A stretch of DNA of 5,820 bases, taken from NCBI GenBank assembly GCA_945903655.1, contig CAMDOY010000255.1:1-5820 (forward strand), read 5' to 3'. Position 1 is the stretch's first letter. Each line of letters begins with the position of its first letter. The position numbers and the translations under genes are program-made. The notes beneath the pieces were generated by a model. It had not been told where the DNA came from, did no database searches, and worked only from the letters and a program-made list of their open reading frames with translations. Of this stretch, positions 1 through 5,820 are shown one piece after another. The DNA is from Rhizobium sp. Q54 (GTDB lineage: Bacteria > Pseudomonadota > Alphaproteobacteria > Rhizobiales > Beijerinckiaceae).

Positions 1-71
1 CAGGCTGGCGCCCACCGAAGGGGGTAACCGCCCAAGGGCGGGAAATCTTTCAGGTACACGGACAGAGGGGG
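1..71 (+). promoter_or_regulatory. Glycine riboswitch aptamer (5' part cut off by the window edge)
   Basis: Seen: the conserved blocks of the gcvT-type glycine aptamer occur in order. CACCGAAGG spans 13-21. A GC stem follows (CCGCC 28-32 with GGCGG 37-41, capped CAAG). Then come GAAATCTTTCAGGTA (42-56) and GGACAGAGG (60-68). The 5' strands that would close the outer helices, including the usual GGAGAG-like box, lie before base 1, so the aptamer is incomplete here. Known: this RNA binds glycine and usually turns on glycine cleavage genes when glycine is plentiful. Its place about 60 nt before gcvT fits exactly. The GGACAGAGG ending resembles the second aptamer of tandem riboswitches, but a single-aptamer form is equally possible because upstream sequence is missing. 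The identification is secure; the architecture is not. Confidence 0.93.
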
Positions 72-79
72 CGCTATCG

Positions 80-104
80 GTCCGCCAACATGCGTTGGTG
101 GGAC
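80..104 (+). promoter_or_regulatory. Leader hairpin between glycine aptamer and gcvT
   Basis: Seen: GTCC (80-83) plus GCCAAC (84-89) pair with GTTGGT (94-99) and GGAC (101-104). The loop is ATGC and a single G bulges at 100. This makes about ten base pairs, including one G-U pair. No T-run follows, so it is not a standard intrinsic terminator. Inferred: it may be part of the riboswitch expression platform, or the remnant partner helix ('ghost' aptamer) known beside single-aptamer glycine riboswitches. The function is uncertain; the structure itself is clear. Confidence 0.6.
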
Positions 105-124
105 GTATCTGCGCTCGAACCCTC

Positions 125-128
125 AGGA
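125..128 (+). promoter_or_regulatory. Weak ribosome binding site of gcvT
   Basis: AGGA lies only 4 nt before the ATG at 133, a short and weak Shine-Dalgarno for the first gene of an operon. A weak, closely placed site suits a gene whose translation is governed by the riboswitch leader, but that is inference. Confidence 0.45.
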
Positions 129-132
129 CTCC

Positions 133-1266
133 ATGTCCAGCTCCCCCGACGACCCCCCGCCGCTCAAGACGCCGCTCCACGCCCTGCATCTGTCCCTCGG
201 CGCCCGCATGGCCCCCTTCGCGGGCTATGACATGCCGATCCAGTATCCCACGGGGGTGCTGGCCGAGCATCTGCACACCCGCGCCAAGGCGGGGCTCTTC
301 GACGTCTCGCACATGGGTCAGGGGATCCTCAGCGGCCCCCAGGCCGCCGCAAGGCTCGAGACGCTCGTGCCTGGCGATCTGGCGGCGCTGGCGCAGGGGC
401 GCATCCGCTACACGCAGTTTCTGAACGCGGACGGCGGCATTCTCGACGACTTGATGGTGACGCGCCTGCCGCCTGCCGCCAATGGGGACGAACGCCTGTT
501 TCTCGTGGTCAACGCGGCCTGCAAGGTCCAGGATTTCGCCCGCCTGCGCGACGCTCTGCCCGAGCTGAAGCTGGAGGTGCTGGAAGACCGCGCCCTGCTC
601 GCCCTGCAGGGGCCGCAGGCGGCGGCGGTGCTGGCCACCCTCGCGCCGGGCTTCGCCGACATGCCCTTCATGTCCCTGCGCGAGGGAAGGTTTGGCGCCG
701 TGCCCCTCACGGTGACCCGCAGCGGCTACACGGGCGAGGATGGCTACGAGATTTCCCTGCCCGCCAGCGAGGCCGAGGGCTTCGCCAGGGCGCTGCTCGC
801 CCATCCGCAGGTCCTGCCCATCGGCCTTGGCGCTCGTGATTCGCTGCGGCAGGAGGCGGGGCTCTGCCTCTATGGTCACGACATCGACGAGACCACCTCG
901 CCGGTCGAGGCCGCGCTCATCTGGTCCATCTCCAAACGTCGCCGCGCCGAGGGCGGCTTTCCCGGCGCCGCGCGCATCCAGCGCGAGTTGCGCGAAGGGC
1001 CGTCGCGTTTGCGCGTTGGGCTTTTGCCGGAGGGGCGGGCGCCTGCGCGCGAAGGAACCATCATCACCGATGAGGCGGGCGCTCAGATCGGCGTCGTCAC
1101 ATCCGGCGGCTTCGGGCCGAGCCTGAACGGGCCGCTCGCCATGGGCTATGTGGCCGCCGCCCATGCCGCTCTCGAAACGCCCGTGCGCCTTGTGGTGCGC
1201 GGCAAGCCCTTGCCCGCGCGCATCGTCGCGCTGCCCTTCGTTCCCAATCACTTCTATCGCGGATGA
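133..1266 (+). CDS. gcvT: Aminomethyltransferase, glycine cleavage system T-protein
   Basis: T-protein acts in the cytoplasm. It takes the aminomethyl group carried on the lipoyl arm of H-protein, releases ammonia and gives 5,10-methylene-tetrahydrofolate. The 377-residue product is close to the usual family length. Visible landmarks: LKTPLHALHLSLGARMAPFAGYDMP near the N-terminus (11-35), FDVSHMGQ (56-63), NADGGILDDLMV (98-109) with the conserved aspartates near the folate site, VVNA (125-128), RSGYTGEDGYE (196-206), GLGARDSLRQEAGLCLYGHD (231-250), SPVEAAL (256-262) and VTSGGFGPSL (322-331) in the C-terminal barrel domain. These separate it from the related sarcosine and dimethylglycine oxidases, which carry extra domains. 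The 133 start gives the expected short N-terminus and no other in-frame ATG precedes it. It is first in the operon, behind the glycine riboswitch, and its TGA stop lies 8 nt before the gcvH start. The gene is intact. Confidence 0.97.
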   Translation: MSSSPDDPPPLKTPLHALHLSLGARMAPFAGYDMPIQYPTGVLAEHLHTRAKAGLFDVSHMGQGILSGPQAAARLETLVPGDLAALAQGRIRYTQFLNADGGILDDLMVTRLPPAANGDERLFLVVNAACKVQDFARLRDALPELKLEVLEDRALLALQGPQAAAVLATLAPGFADMPFMSLREGRFGAVPLTVTRSGYTGEDGYEISLPASEAEGFARALLAHPQVLPIGLGARDSLRQEAGLCLYGHDIDETTSPVEAALIWSISKRRRAEGGFPGAARIQRELREGPSRLRVGLLPEGRAPAREGTIITDEAGAQIGVVTSGGFGPSLNGPLAMGYVAAAHAALETPVRLVVRGKPLPARIVALPFVPNHFYRG

Positions 1267-1274
1267 GAGAGATC

Positions 1275-1652
1275 ATGACGCAGACCTTCTACACCAAAGA
1301 CCATGAATATATCCGCGTCGATGGCGCCATCGGCGCGGTGGGCATTACCGACTATGCGCAGAAGGCGCTGGGCGATGTCGTCTTCGTCGAACTGCCCGCA
1401 GCGGGCGCCGCCTTCGCGCGCGGAGATCAAGCCGCAGTCGTCGAAAGCGTGAAGGCCGCCAGCGAAGTCTTCGCGCCTGTGTCCGGCGAGATTGAAGCCG
1501 TCAACAGCGTGCTTGAGAAAGAGCCGGGCCTTGTGAATGAGGCGCCCGAGGATCGCGGCTGGTTTTTCCGTATGGCCATCCAGGACGCGGGCGAACTCGC
1601 GGGCCTCATGGATGACGCCGCTTACAAAGCCTATCTCGCGACCCTGGAGTAA
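1275..1652 (+). CDS. gcvH: Glycine cleavage system H-protein (lipoyl carrier)
   Basis: H-protein is the small mobile carrier of the complex. Its lipoylated lysine accepts the aminomethyl group from P-protein, presents it to T-protein, and is then reoxidised by L-protein. The product is 125 residues, a normal length. It starts MTQTFYTKDHEYIRV, typical of the family. The lipoylation motif ESVKAASE puts the modified lysine at K60. GITDYAQKALGDVVFVELP (23-41), APVSGEIEAVN (67-77) and the EPGLVNEAPEDRGWFF stretch are also characteristic. I chose ATG 1275 over the in-frame ATG 1263. The later start gives the family N-terminus directly, and GAGAGAG (1265-1271) can act as its ribosome binding site. 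The earlier start would overlap the gcvT stop as ATGA and add only MREI. The lipoyl attachment enzymes are not encoded in this window. Confidence 0.97.
   Translation: MTQTFYTKDHEYIRVDGAIGAVGITDYAQKALGDVVFVELPAAGAAFARGDQAAVVESVKAASEVFAPVSGEIEAVNSVLEKEPGLVNEAPEDRGWFFRMAIQDAGELAGLMDDAAYKAYLATLE
1646..1649 (+). promoter_or_regulatory. Ribosome binding site of gcvPA inside the end of gcvH
   Basis: GGAG sits in the last codons of gcvH, 6 nt before the gcvPA ATG at 1656. The position supports this start and suggests translation is coupled to gcvH. Confidence 0.6.
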
Positions 1653-1655
1653 GTC

Positions 1656-3008
1656 ATGCGCTACCATCCCCTGACGGCTTCCGACCGCACGGATATGCTT
1701 GCGCGCGTGGGCGTGAGCGACATTGACGCCCTCTTTGCAGGCGTGCCGCAAGACAAGCTCCTGCGCGGTCCTGTCGCGCTGCCCAAGGGCAAGAGCGAGA
1801 TGGACGCCGGGCGCGTGCTGATGCGTCTGGCCGCGCGCAACATGACGGCCTCCTCCGCGCCGTTCTTTCTGGGCGCGGGCGCTTACAAGCATCATGTGCC
1901 CGCGAGCGTGGATCATCTGATCCAGCGCTCCGAGTTCCTCACGAGCTACACGCCTTATCAGCCAGAGATTTCGCAGGGCACACTGCAATATCTCTTCGAG
2001 TTCCAGACGCAGGTGGCCGCGCTCACGGGCATGGAGGTCGCCAACGCCTCCATGTATGACGGCTCGACGGCGACAGCCGAAGCCGTGCTCATGGCCCATC
2101 GCATCACGCGCCGCCGCAAGGCCGTGTTGTCGGGCGGTTTGCATCCCCATTACGCTGATGTGGTGCGCACCCATTCGCATATGGCGGGCGATACCGTTGA
2201 TGCGCTGGCGCCCGATGTGGCGGCGCGCGAGGATATCATTTCGCGCATTGATGGCGAGACATCCTGCGTCGTGGTGCAATCGCCTGATGTCTTCGGCAAC
2301 CTGCGCGACCTCTCTCCCATCGCCGAAGCCTGCCACAAGAATGGCGCGCTGCTGATCGCGGTCTTCACTGAAGTTGTATCCCTTGGCCTTGTGACGCCGC
2401 CGGGCGAAATGGGCGCAGATATCGTGGTGGGCGAGGGCCAGTCCATCGGCAATGCGCTCAACTTCGGCGGGCCCTATGTGGGCCTCTTCGCCACGCGTCA
2501 GAAATATCTGCGGCAGATGCCCGGGCGCCTCTGCGGCGAGACCGTGGATGCGCAGGGGCGGCGCGGCTTCGTGCTGACGCTCTCCACCCGCGAGCAACAT
2601 ATTCGCCGCGAGAAAGCGACCTCCAACATCTGCACCAACTCCGGCCTCTGCGCGCTGGCCTTCTCGATTCATATGACCCTGCTGGGCGAGACGGGGCTGC
2701 GGCGTCTGGCGCAGGTCAACCACGCCAACGCGGCGCTCCTGGCGGATCGGCTGGCGCTTGTGCCCAATGTGACCGTGTTGAACGAGACCTTCTTCAACGA
2801 ATTCACCATCCGCGTGAAGGGTGACGGCGCCGACATTGTCGAGCGTCTCGCCAAGCGCGGGATCCTTGGCGGCGTGCCTGTGTCGCGGCTGTCGCCGGGC
2901 GCGGGGCTTGATGATCTTATCCTCATCGCCAGCACGGAAATCAATACGGACGACGACCGCGAAGCTCTCGCGCAGGCGCTCGACGCTCTCATCAATGGAG
3001 CCGCATGA
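1656..3008 (+). CDS. gcvPA: Glycine dehydrogenase (decarboxylating) subunit 1, P-protein alpha
   Basis: This is the N-terminal half-equivalent of P-protein. With GcvPB it forms the enzyme that decarboxylates glycine and loads the remaining aminomethyl group onto the lipoyl arm of H-protein. The product is 450 residues, standard for the split form. It has the fold-type I aminotransferase-like body but lacks the PLP lysine, which is on GcvPB. Family signatures: MRYHPLT at the start, FLGAGAYKHHVPASV (71-85), TSYTPYQPEISQGTLQ (96-111), ANASMYDGSTA (129-139), VVGEGQSIGNALNFGGPYVG (257-276) and REKATSNICTNSGLCAL (318-334). GcvH stops 3 nt upstream, and the gene's own stop overlaps the gcvPB start region. 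No frameshift or missing block is seen. The single-chain GcvP of about 950 residues is ruled out by the clean stop at 3006-3008. Confidence 0.97.
   Translation: MRYHPLTASDRTDMLARVGVSDIDALFAGVPQDKLLRGPVALPKGKSEMDAGRVLMRLAARNMTASSAPFFLGAGAYKHHVPASVDHLIQRSEFLTSYTPYQPEISQGTLQYLFEFQTQVAALTGMEVANASMYDGSTATAEAVLMAHRITRRRKAVLSGGLHPHYADVVRTHSHMAGDTVDALAPDVAAREDIISRIDGETSCVVVQSPDVFGNLRDLSPIAEACHKNGALLIAVFTEVVSLGLVTPPGEMGADIVVGEGQSIGNALNFGGPYVGLFATRQKYLRQMPGRLCGETVDAQGRRGFVLTLSTREQHIRREKATSNICTNSGLCALAFSIHMTLLGETGLRRLAQVNHANAALLADRLALVPNVTVLNETFFNEFTIRVKGDGADIVERLAKRGILGGVPVSRLSPGAGLDDLILIASTEINTDDDREALAQALDALINGAA
2997..3000 (+). promoter_or_regulatory. Ribosome binding site of gcvPB, followed by three consecutive ATGs
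   Basis: GGAG in the last codons of gcvPA lies 4, 7 and 10 nt before the ATGs at 3005, 3008 and 3011, which are consecutive codons of one frame. Spacing favours 3008 as the main start, with 3005 as the longest form. Confidence 0.6.
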
Positions 3009-4588
3009 TGATGAACAGGGAAGGCCGTCCCACGGCCCCGCAGGGCGGCGCTTTGAGCGCCCATCAGACCTTCACCGGCGCCCGCGCCTTGCAGGTTGAA
3101 GAGCCCTTGATCTTCGAAACAGGCCGTCTCGATGTCACCGGCGTCGATGTGGCGGAGCCTGCCAAGGTCACCTCGCGTCTCGGCGCCTTCGAGCGCAAGG
3201 GATCCATGGGCCTGCCGGGCCTCAGCGAGCCCGAGGCCATGCGCCATTATGTGCGGTTGTCGCAGAAGAACTATTCGATTGACGCGGGGCTCTATCCTCT
3301 GGGCTCCTGCACCATGAAGCACAATCCGCGCTTCAACGAGGCCATGGCGCGGTTGCCGGGCTTCAGCGATGTGCATCCCCTGCAGCCGCCATCGACAGTG
3401 CAGGGCGCGCTCGCGCTCATCGACGAGCTGAGCCACTGGCTGCTCGAACTCACGGGCATGCAGGCGGTGGCCATGTCGCCCAAGGCGGGCGCGCACGGCG
3501 AAATGTGCGGCATGATGGCGATCCGCGCGGCGCTGGAGGCGCGCGGCGAGGCGCAATCCCGCACGGTGGTGATCGTGCCCGAAAGCGCCCACGGCACCAA
3601 CCCCGCCACCGCCGCGCTCATCGGCTTCAGCGTGCGCGCCGTTCCTGCGCGTGACGATGGAACCGTGAGCGCAGAGGCGGTGAAGGCCGCGCTGGGGCCG
3701 GATGTGGCCGCCATCATGCTCACCAATCCCAACACCTGCGGGCTCTTTGAGCCGGAGGTGGTGGAGATTGCGGCGGCGGTGCATGACGCCGGCGCTTATT
3801 TTTACTGCGATGGCGCGAATTTCAACGCCATCGTCGGCAAGGTGCGGCCCGGCGATCTCGGCGTCGACGCCATGCATATCAACCTGCACAAGACCTTCTC
3901 CACGCCCCACGGCGGCGGTGGCCCGGGCTCTGGTCCGGTGGTTCTGTCGCAACGCCTCGCGCCCTTCGCGCCTGTGCCGTTCCTGCAAAAGAACGACGAT
4001 GGCGCGCTGGCCTTTGTCGAGCATGAGAACGATGCAGGCGAGGCGCAGCCCTTCGGGCGGCTCTGCGTGTTCCATGGGCAGATGGGCATGTTCGTGCGGG
4101 CCTTCGCCTATATGTTGTCGCATGGGTCCGACGGCCTGCGGGAGGCGTCGGAGGATGCGGTGCTCAACGCCAACTATGTGCGCGTGGGTCTCGCCGACCT
4201 CATGTCGCAACCCTTCGGCGACAAGCCCTGCATGCATGAGGCGCTGTTTGACGATGAATGGCTGAAGGGAACCGGCGTCACCACGCTCGATTTCGCCAAG
4301 GCCATGATCGACGAGGGCTACCATCCCATGACCATCTATTTCCCGCTGGTGGTCCATGGCGCCATGCTGATCGAGCCCACGGAGTCGGAATCTCGCGCCG
4401 CGCTGGATCTCTTCATCGCGACGATGCGCGATCTCGCCATGGCGGCGAAGGCGGGGCATGTGGGGCGCTTTACCCAGGCGCCCCATCACGCGCCGCGCAA
4501 CCGGCTCGACGAGACCCGCGCCGCCCGCGCGCCCGTGCTGCGCTGGACAAAGCCCGCGCCTGCGACAAGGGCGCAGGCGGCGGAATAG
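3005..4588 (+). CDS. gcvPB: Glycine dehydrogenase (decarboxylating) subunit 2, P-protein beta (PLP subunit)
   Basis: This is the PLP-bearing subunit of the split P-protein, partner of the preceding gene product. It is 527 residues from the first ATG, near the usual length. Visible signatures: a GRPTAP N-terminus common in this family, LSQKNYSIDAGLYPLGSCTMKHNPR (85-109), AGAHGE (161-166), ESAHGTNPATAA (193-204), LTNPNTCGLFEP (239-250), FYCDGANFNAI (266-276) and INLHKTFSTPHGGGGPGSGP (292-311). Lysine 296 of the LHKTFS motif is the expected Schiff-base lysine for PLP. HPMTIYFP (440-447) lies near the C-terminus. The start falls in ATGATGATG, whose first ATG overlaps the gcvPA TGA by 4 nt, so translation of the two subunits is probably coupled. 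That would suit their 1:1 assembly. The true start could be 3005, 3008 or 3011; the difference is one or two methionines. The last 30 or so residues are Ala/Arg/Pro-rich and look like a variable tail. Confidence 0.96.
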   Translation: MMMNREGRPTAPQGGALSAHQTFTGARALQVEEPLIFETGRLDVTGVDVAEPAKVTSRLGAFERKGSMGLPGLSEPEAMRHYVRLSQKNYSIDAGLYPLGSCTMKHNPRFNEAMARLPGFSDVHPLQPPSTVQGALALIDELSHWLLELTGMQAVAMSPKAGAHGEMCGMMAIRAALEARGEAQSRTVVIVPESAHGTNPATAALIGFSVRAVPARDDGTVSAEAVKAALGPDVAAIMLTNPNTCGLFEPEVVEIAAAVHDAGAYFYCDGANFNAIVGKVRPGDLGVDAMHINLHKTFSTPHGGGGPGSGPVVLSQRLAPFAPVPFLQKNDDGALAFVEHENDAGEAQPFGRLCVFHGQMGMFVRAFAYMLSHGSDGLREASEDAVLNANYVRVGLADLMSQPFGDKPCMHEALFDDEWLKGTGVTTLDFAKAMIDEGYHPMTIYFPLVVHGAMLIEPTESESRAALDLFIATMRDLAMAAKAGHVGRFTQAPHHAPRNRLDETRAARAPVLRWTKPAPATRAQAAE

Positions 4589-4658
4589 GCTTTGCGTGGC
4601 GGTTTGTGCTAGGAGCGGACAACGCCTTCATCATTCTCGTTAAAGGGATCGCATCGCC
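4589..4658 (+). other. Short gap between gcvPB and the binding-protein gene
   Basis: These 70 bases hold no gene. I see no good stem with a T-run and no well-spaced -35/-10 pair, so neither a terminator nor a promoter can be claimed. AGGGA (4644-4648) is the probable ribosome binding site of the next gene, with 10 nt to its ATG. Confidence 0.5.
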
Positions 4659-5735
4659 ATGCGTCGTCTCATCGCTTCAAGTCTCCTCACCCTCGGCGTC
4701 GCGCTTGCGAATTTCAGCGCGTCCGCCGCTGATTTTGCGGGCAAGACCATCACCCTCCTGGTGCCCTTCCCCACCGGGGGCGGGGTTGATCTGTGGGCAC
4801 GGTTCAATGCGCCGTTGCTGGCGCGCCATCTGCCGGGCAAGCCCACCATCGTGGTCAAGAACAGCCCGGGCGGTGGCTCCACCTCAGGCGCCAATCTCTT
4901 CACCCAGATCGCCAAGCCCGATGGGCTGACCCTGCTGGCAAGCTCCGCCTCCACCCAGTTTCCCTATCTGCTCGGCGATCCCCGCGTGAAATATGAATAC
5001 AAGGATTGGCGCGTGGTGCTGGCGGGCCCGACAGGCGGGGCGGCCTATGTCAGCTCCAAGTTTGGCGCAAAGTCGGTGCGTGATATAGACAAGCTCAAGG
5101 GCGTGGAGTTGTTCTTCGCCAGCCCCGGCCCGACCGCGCTGGAGCTGGTGTCGCTGCTGGGCTATCGGCAGCTGGGCCTTAATGTGAATCATATCTTCGG
5201 CGTGGTGGGCCGCGCGGAAGGATTGCTCGGTTTCGAGCGTGGCGAGTTCACCATTGATTCGCAGACCACCACCGCCTACCTGCGCCGCTCCGCCGGGCTC
5301 GTGCAGGCTGGCTTGGCCGCGCCGCTCTTCAGCTGGGGCGTGCTCGACAAGAGTGGTCAGCTCGCCCGCGACCCCAACTTCCCCGATCTGCCGCACATCG
5401 GCGAGGCCTACGAGATCGTCCACGGCAAGAAGCCCTCAGGGATCGAATGGGACGCCTTCATGGCCTTCTTGATCTCGGGTTTTCCTGCGCAAAAGCTGCT
5501 GGTGCTGCCCAAGGGCACGTCCGACGATCTGGTGGAGGCCTATCGCGCGGCGGCGCGCGAGATGTTGAAAGACCCCGACTATATCGCCCGGCGCGATGAG
5601 GTGATCGGCGAATATGAGCAGGTCACGGATGCGCAGGCCGAGAAGCTCTACAAGGACGGCACCACGATCTCGCCGGAAGCGCGCGACTGGGTGCGCGCGT
5701 TTCTGGCGAAGACCTATCAGGTCAAGTTCGATTGA
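4659..5735 (+). CDS. Bug/TctC-family periplasmic solute-binding protein (tripartite tricarboxylate transporter type)
   Basis: Proteins of this family are exported to the periplasm, where they capture small organic acids or related solutes for TctA/TctB-type permeases; some act as sensors. The 358-residue product starts with a classic signal peptide: MRR, a hydrophobic stretch (residues 4-19), then SASAAD with likely cleavage after A23 or A24. The mature protein begins FAGKTITLLVPFPTGGGVDLWAR, matching the family's first strand and phosphate-loop-like ligand motif (PFPTGGGVDLWAR, 36-48). It continues with IVVKNSPGGGSTSGAN (64-79), the second glycine-rich family motif. The C-terminal lobe has the usual LPKGTSDDLVEAYRAAAREMLKDPDY (283-308). 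It is about 30 residues longer than many members, and its middle part (about 95-260) is less typical, so I regard it as a divergent subgroup. The ligand cannot be read from the sequence. No tctA or tctB gene is visible, as is common for 'orphan' Bug proteins. It follows gcvPB on the same strand and could be co-transcribed with it. Confidence 0.88.
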   Translation: MRRLIASSLLTLGVALANFSASAADFAGKTITLLVPFPTGGGVDLWARFNAPLLARHLPGKPTIVVKNSPGGGSTSGANLFTQIAKPDGLTLLASSASTQFPYLLGDPRVKYEYKDWRVVLAGPTGGAAYVSSKFGAKSVRDIDKLKGVELFFASPGPTALELVSLLGYRQLGLNVNHIFGVVGRAEGLLGFERGEFTIDSQTTTAYLRRSAGLVQAGLAAPLFSWGVLDKSGQLARDPNFPDLPHIGEAYEIVHGKKPSGIEWDAFMAFLISGFPAQKLLVLPKGTSDDLVEAYRAAAREMLKDPDYIARRDEVIGEYEQVTDAQAEKLYKDGTTISPEARDWVRAFLAKTYQVKFD

Positions 5736-5768
5736 GCTTCAAAAGGCGCTAACGATCAGCATGCGCAG

Positions 5769-5819
5769 ACCCCCACCCCGTCCGCTGGCGCGGCCGACCC
5801 TCCCCACGAGGGGGAGGGT
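5769..5819. repeat. GC-rich palindromic intergenic element (REP-like, or terminator stem)
   Basis: Seen: a perfect 9-bp inverted repeat, ACCCTCCCC (5797-5805) and GGGGAGGGT (5811-5819), with the loop ACGAG. It is preceded by a C-rich tract (5770-5779) and a small stem (CCGC 5782-5785 with GCGG 5790-5793, loop TGGC). Inferred: this layout of a C-rich lead-in, a small GC stem and then a CCCTCCCC...GGGGAGGG hairpin resembles palindromic elements dispersed between genes in many Alphaproteobacteria. It could also end transcription of the binding-protein gene, but the window stops at 5820, so a trailing T-run cannot be checked. Only one copy is visible, so repetition is unproven. Confidence 0.6.
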
Positions 5820-5820
5820 A

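Noticed and set aside
80..104. Leader hairpin as an intrinsic terminator
   Set aside because: The stem is strong, but the bases after it (GTATCTGCGCTC) contain no T-run.
95..424. Plus-strand frame beginning inside the leader hairpin and overlapping gcvT
   Set aside because: Its product is Arg/Pro/Ser-rich low-complexity sequence in a shifted frame of gcvT, and its start lies within the hairpin without a ribosome binding site.
1263..1274. Earlier gcvH start giving an ATGA overlap with gcvT
   Set aside because: It adds only MREI before the family-typical MTQTFYTKDHEY start, and the GAGAGAG site fits the ATG at 1275. It cannot be fully excluded.
1254..2723. Long open frame of 489 codons on the minus strand, opposite gcvH and gcvPA
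   Set aside because: It lies wholly antisense to well-recognised genes, is rich in His, Arg, Gly and Ala as expected for shadow frames in GC-rich DNA, and matches no family I know.
2669..4489. Open frame of 606 codons on the minus strand, opposite gcvPA and gcvPB
   Set aside because: Same shadow pattern: His/Arg/Ala-rich with no recognisable domain, and its length is explained by scarce stop codons opposite GC-rich coding sequence.
4591..4615. Promoter for the binding-protein gene around TTGCGT and TGCTAG
   Set aside because: The two candidate boxes are only about 9 bases apart, far short of the usual 16-18.

Overview
This GC-rich window reads as alphaproteobacterial, probably Hyphomicrobiales or a related order. 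I base that on codon usage, the style of the Gcv proteins, a Bug/TctC-type binding protein and a GC-rich palindromic intergenic element. This is inference from composition and family resemblance; the species cannot be named from sequence alone. Every gene lies on the + strand.

The window opens inside the 3' part of a glycine riboswitch aptamer (about 1-71). Its leader contains a strong hairpin (80-104) and ends at gcvT (133). A compact operon follows: gcvT (T-protein, aminomethyltransferase), gcvH (lipoyl carrier H-protein), gcvPA and gcvPB (the two subunits of a split P-protein, the PLP-dependent glycine decarboxylase). Junctions are a 9-nt gap, a 3-nt gap and a 4-nt overlap for the chosen starts, so the four genes look translationally coupled. 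P-protein decarboxylates glycine and passes the aminomethyl group to the lipoyl arm of H-protein. T-protein releases ammonia and delivers the one-carbon unit to tetrahydrofolate. The L-protein (dihydrolipoamide dehydrogenase) that reoxidises the lipoyl arm is not in the window. The riboswitch would match expression to glycine supply.

After a 70-bp gap without a convincing promoter or terminator comes a gene for a secreted solute-binding protein of the Bug/TctC family (4659-5735). No TctA or TctB membrane partner is visible. The window ends in a C/G-rich element with a perfect 9-bp inverted repeat (5797-5819), either a REP-like repeat or the stem of a terminator.

Overall this is an ordinary, intact metabolic locus. 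I see no mobile elements, CRISPR, tRNA or rRNA genes, frameshifts or broken genes, and no evidence of a new system. The points most worth checking are how the riboswitch controls gcvT, whether the binding protein is in the same transcript, and the terminal repeat.
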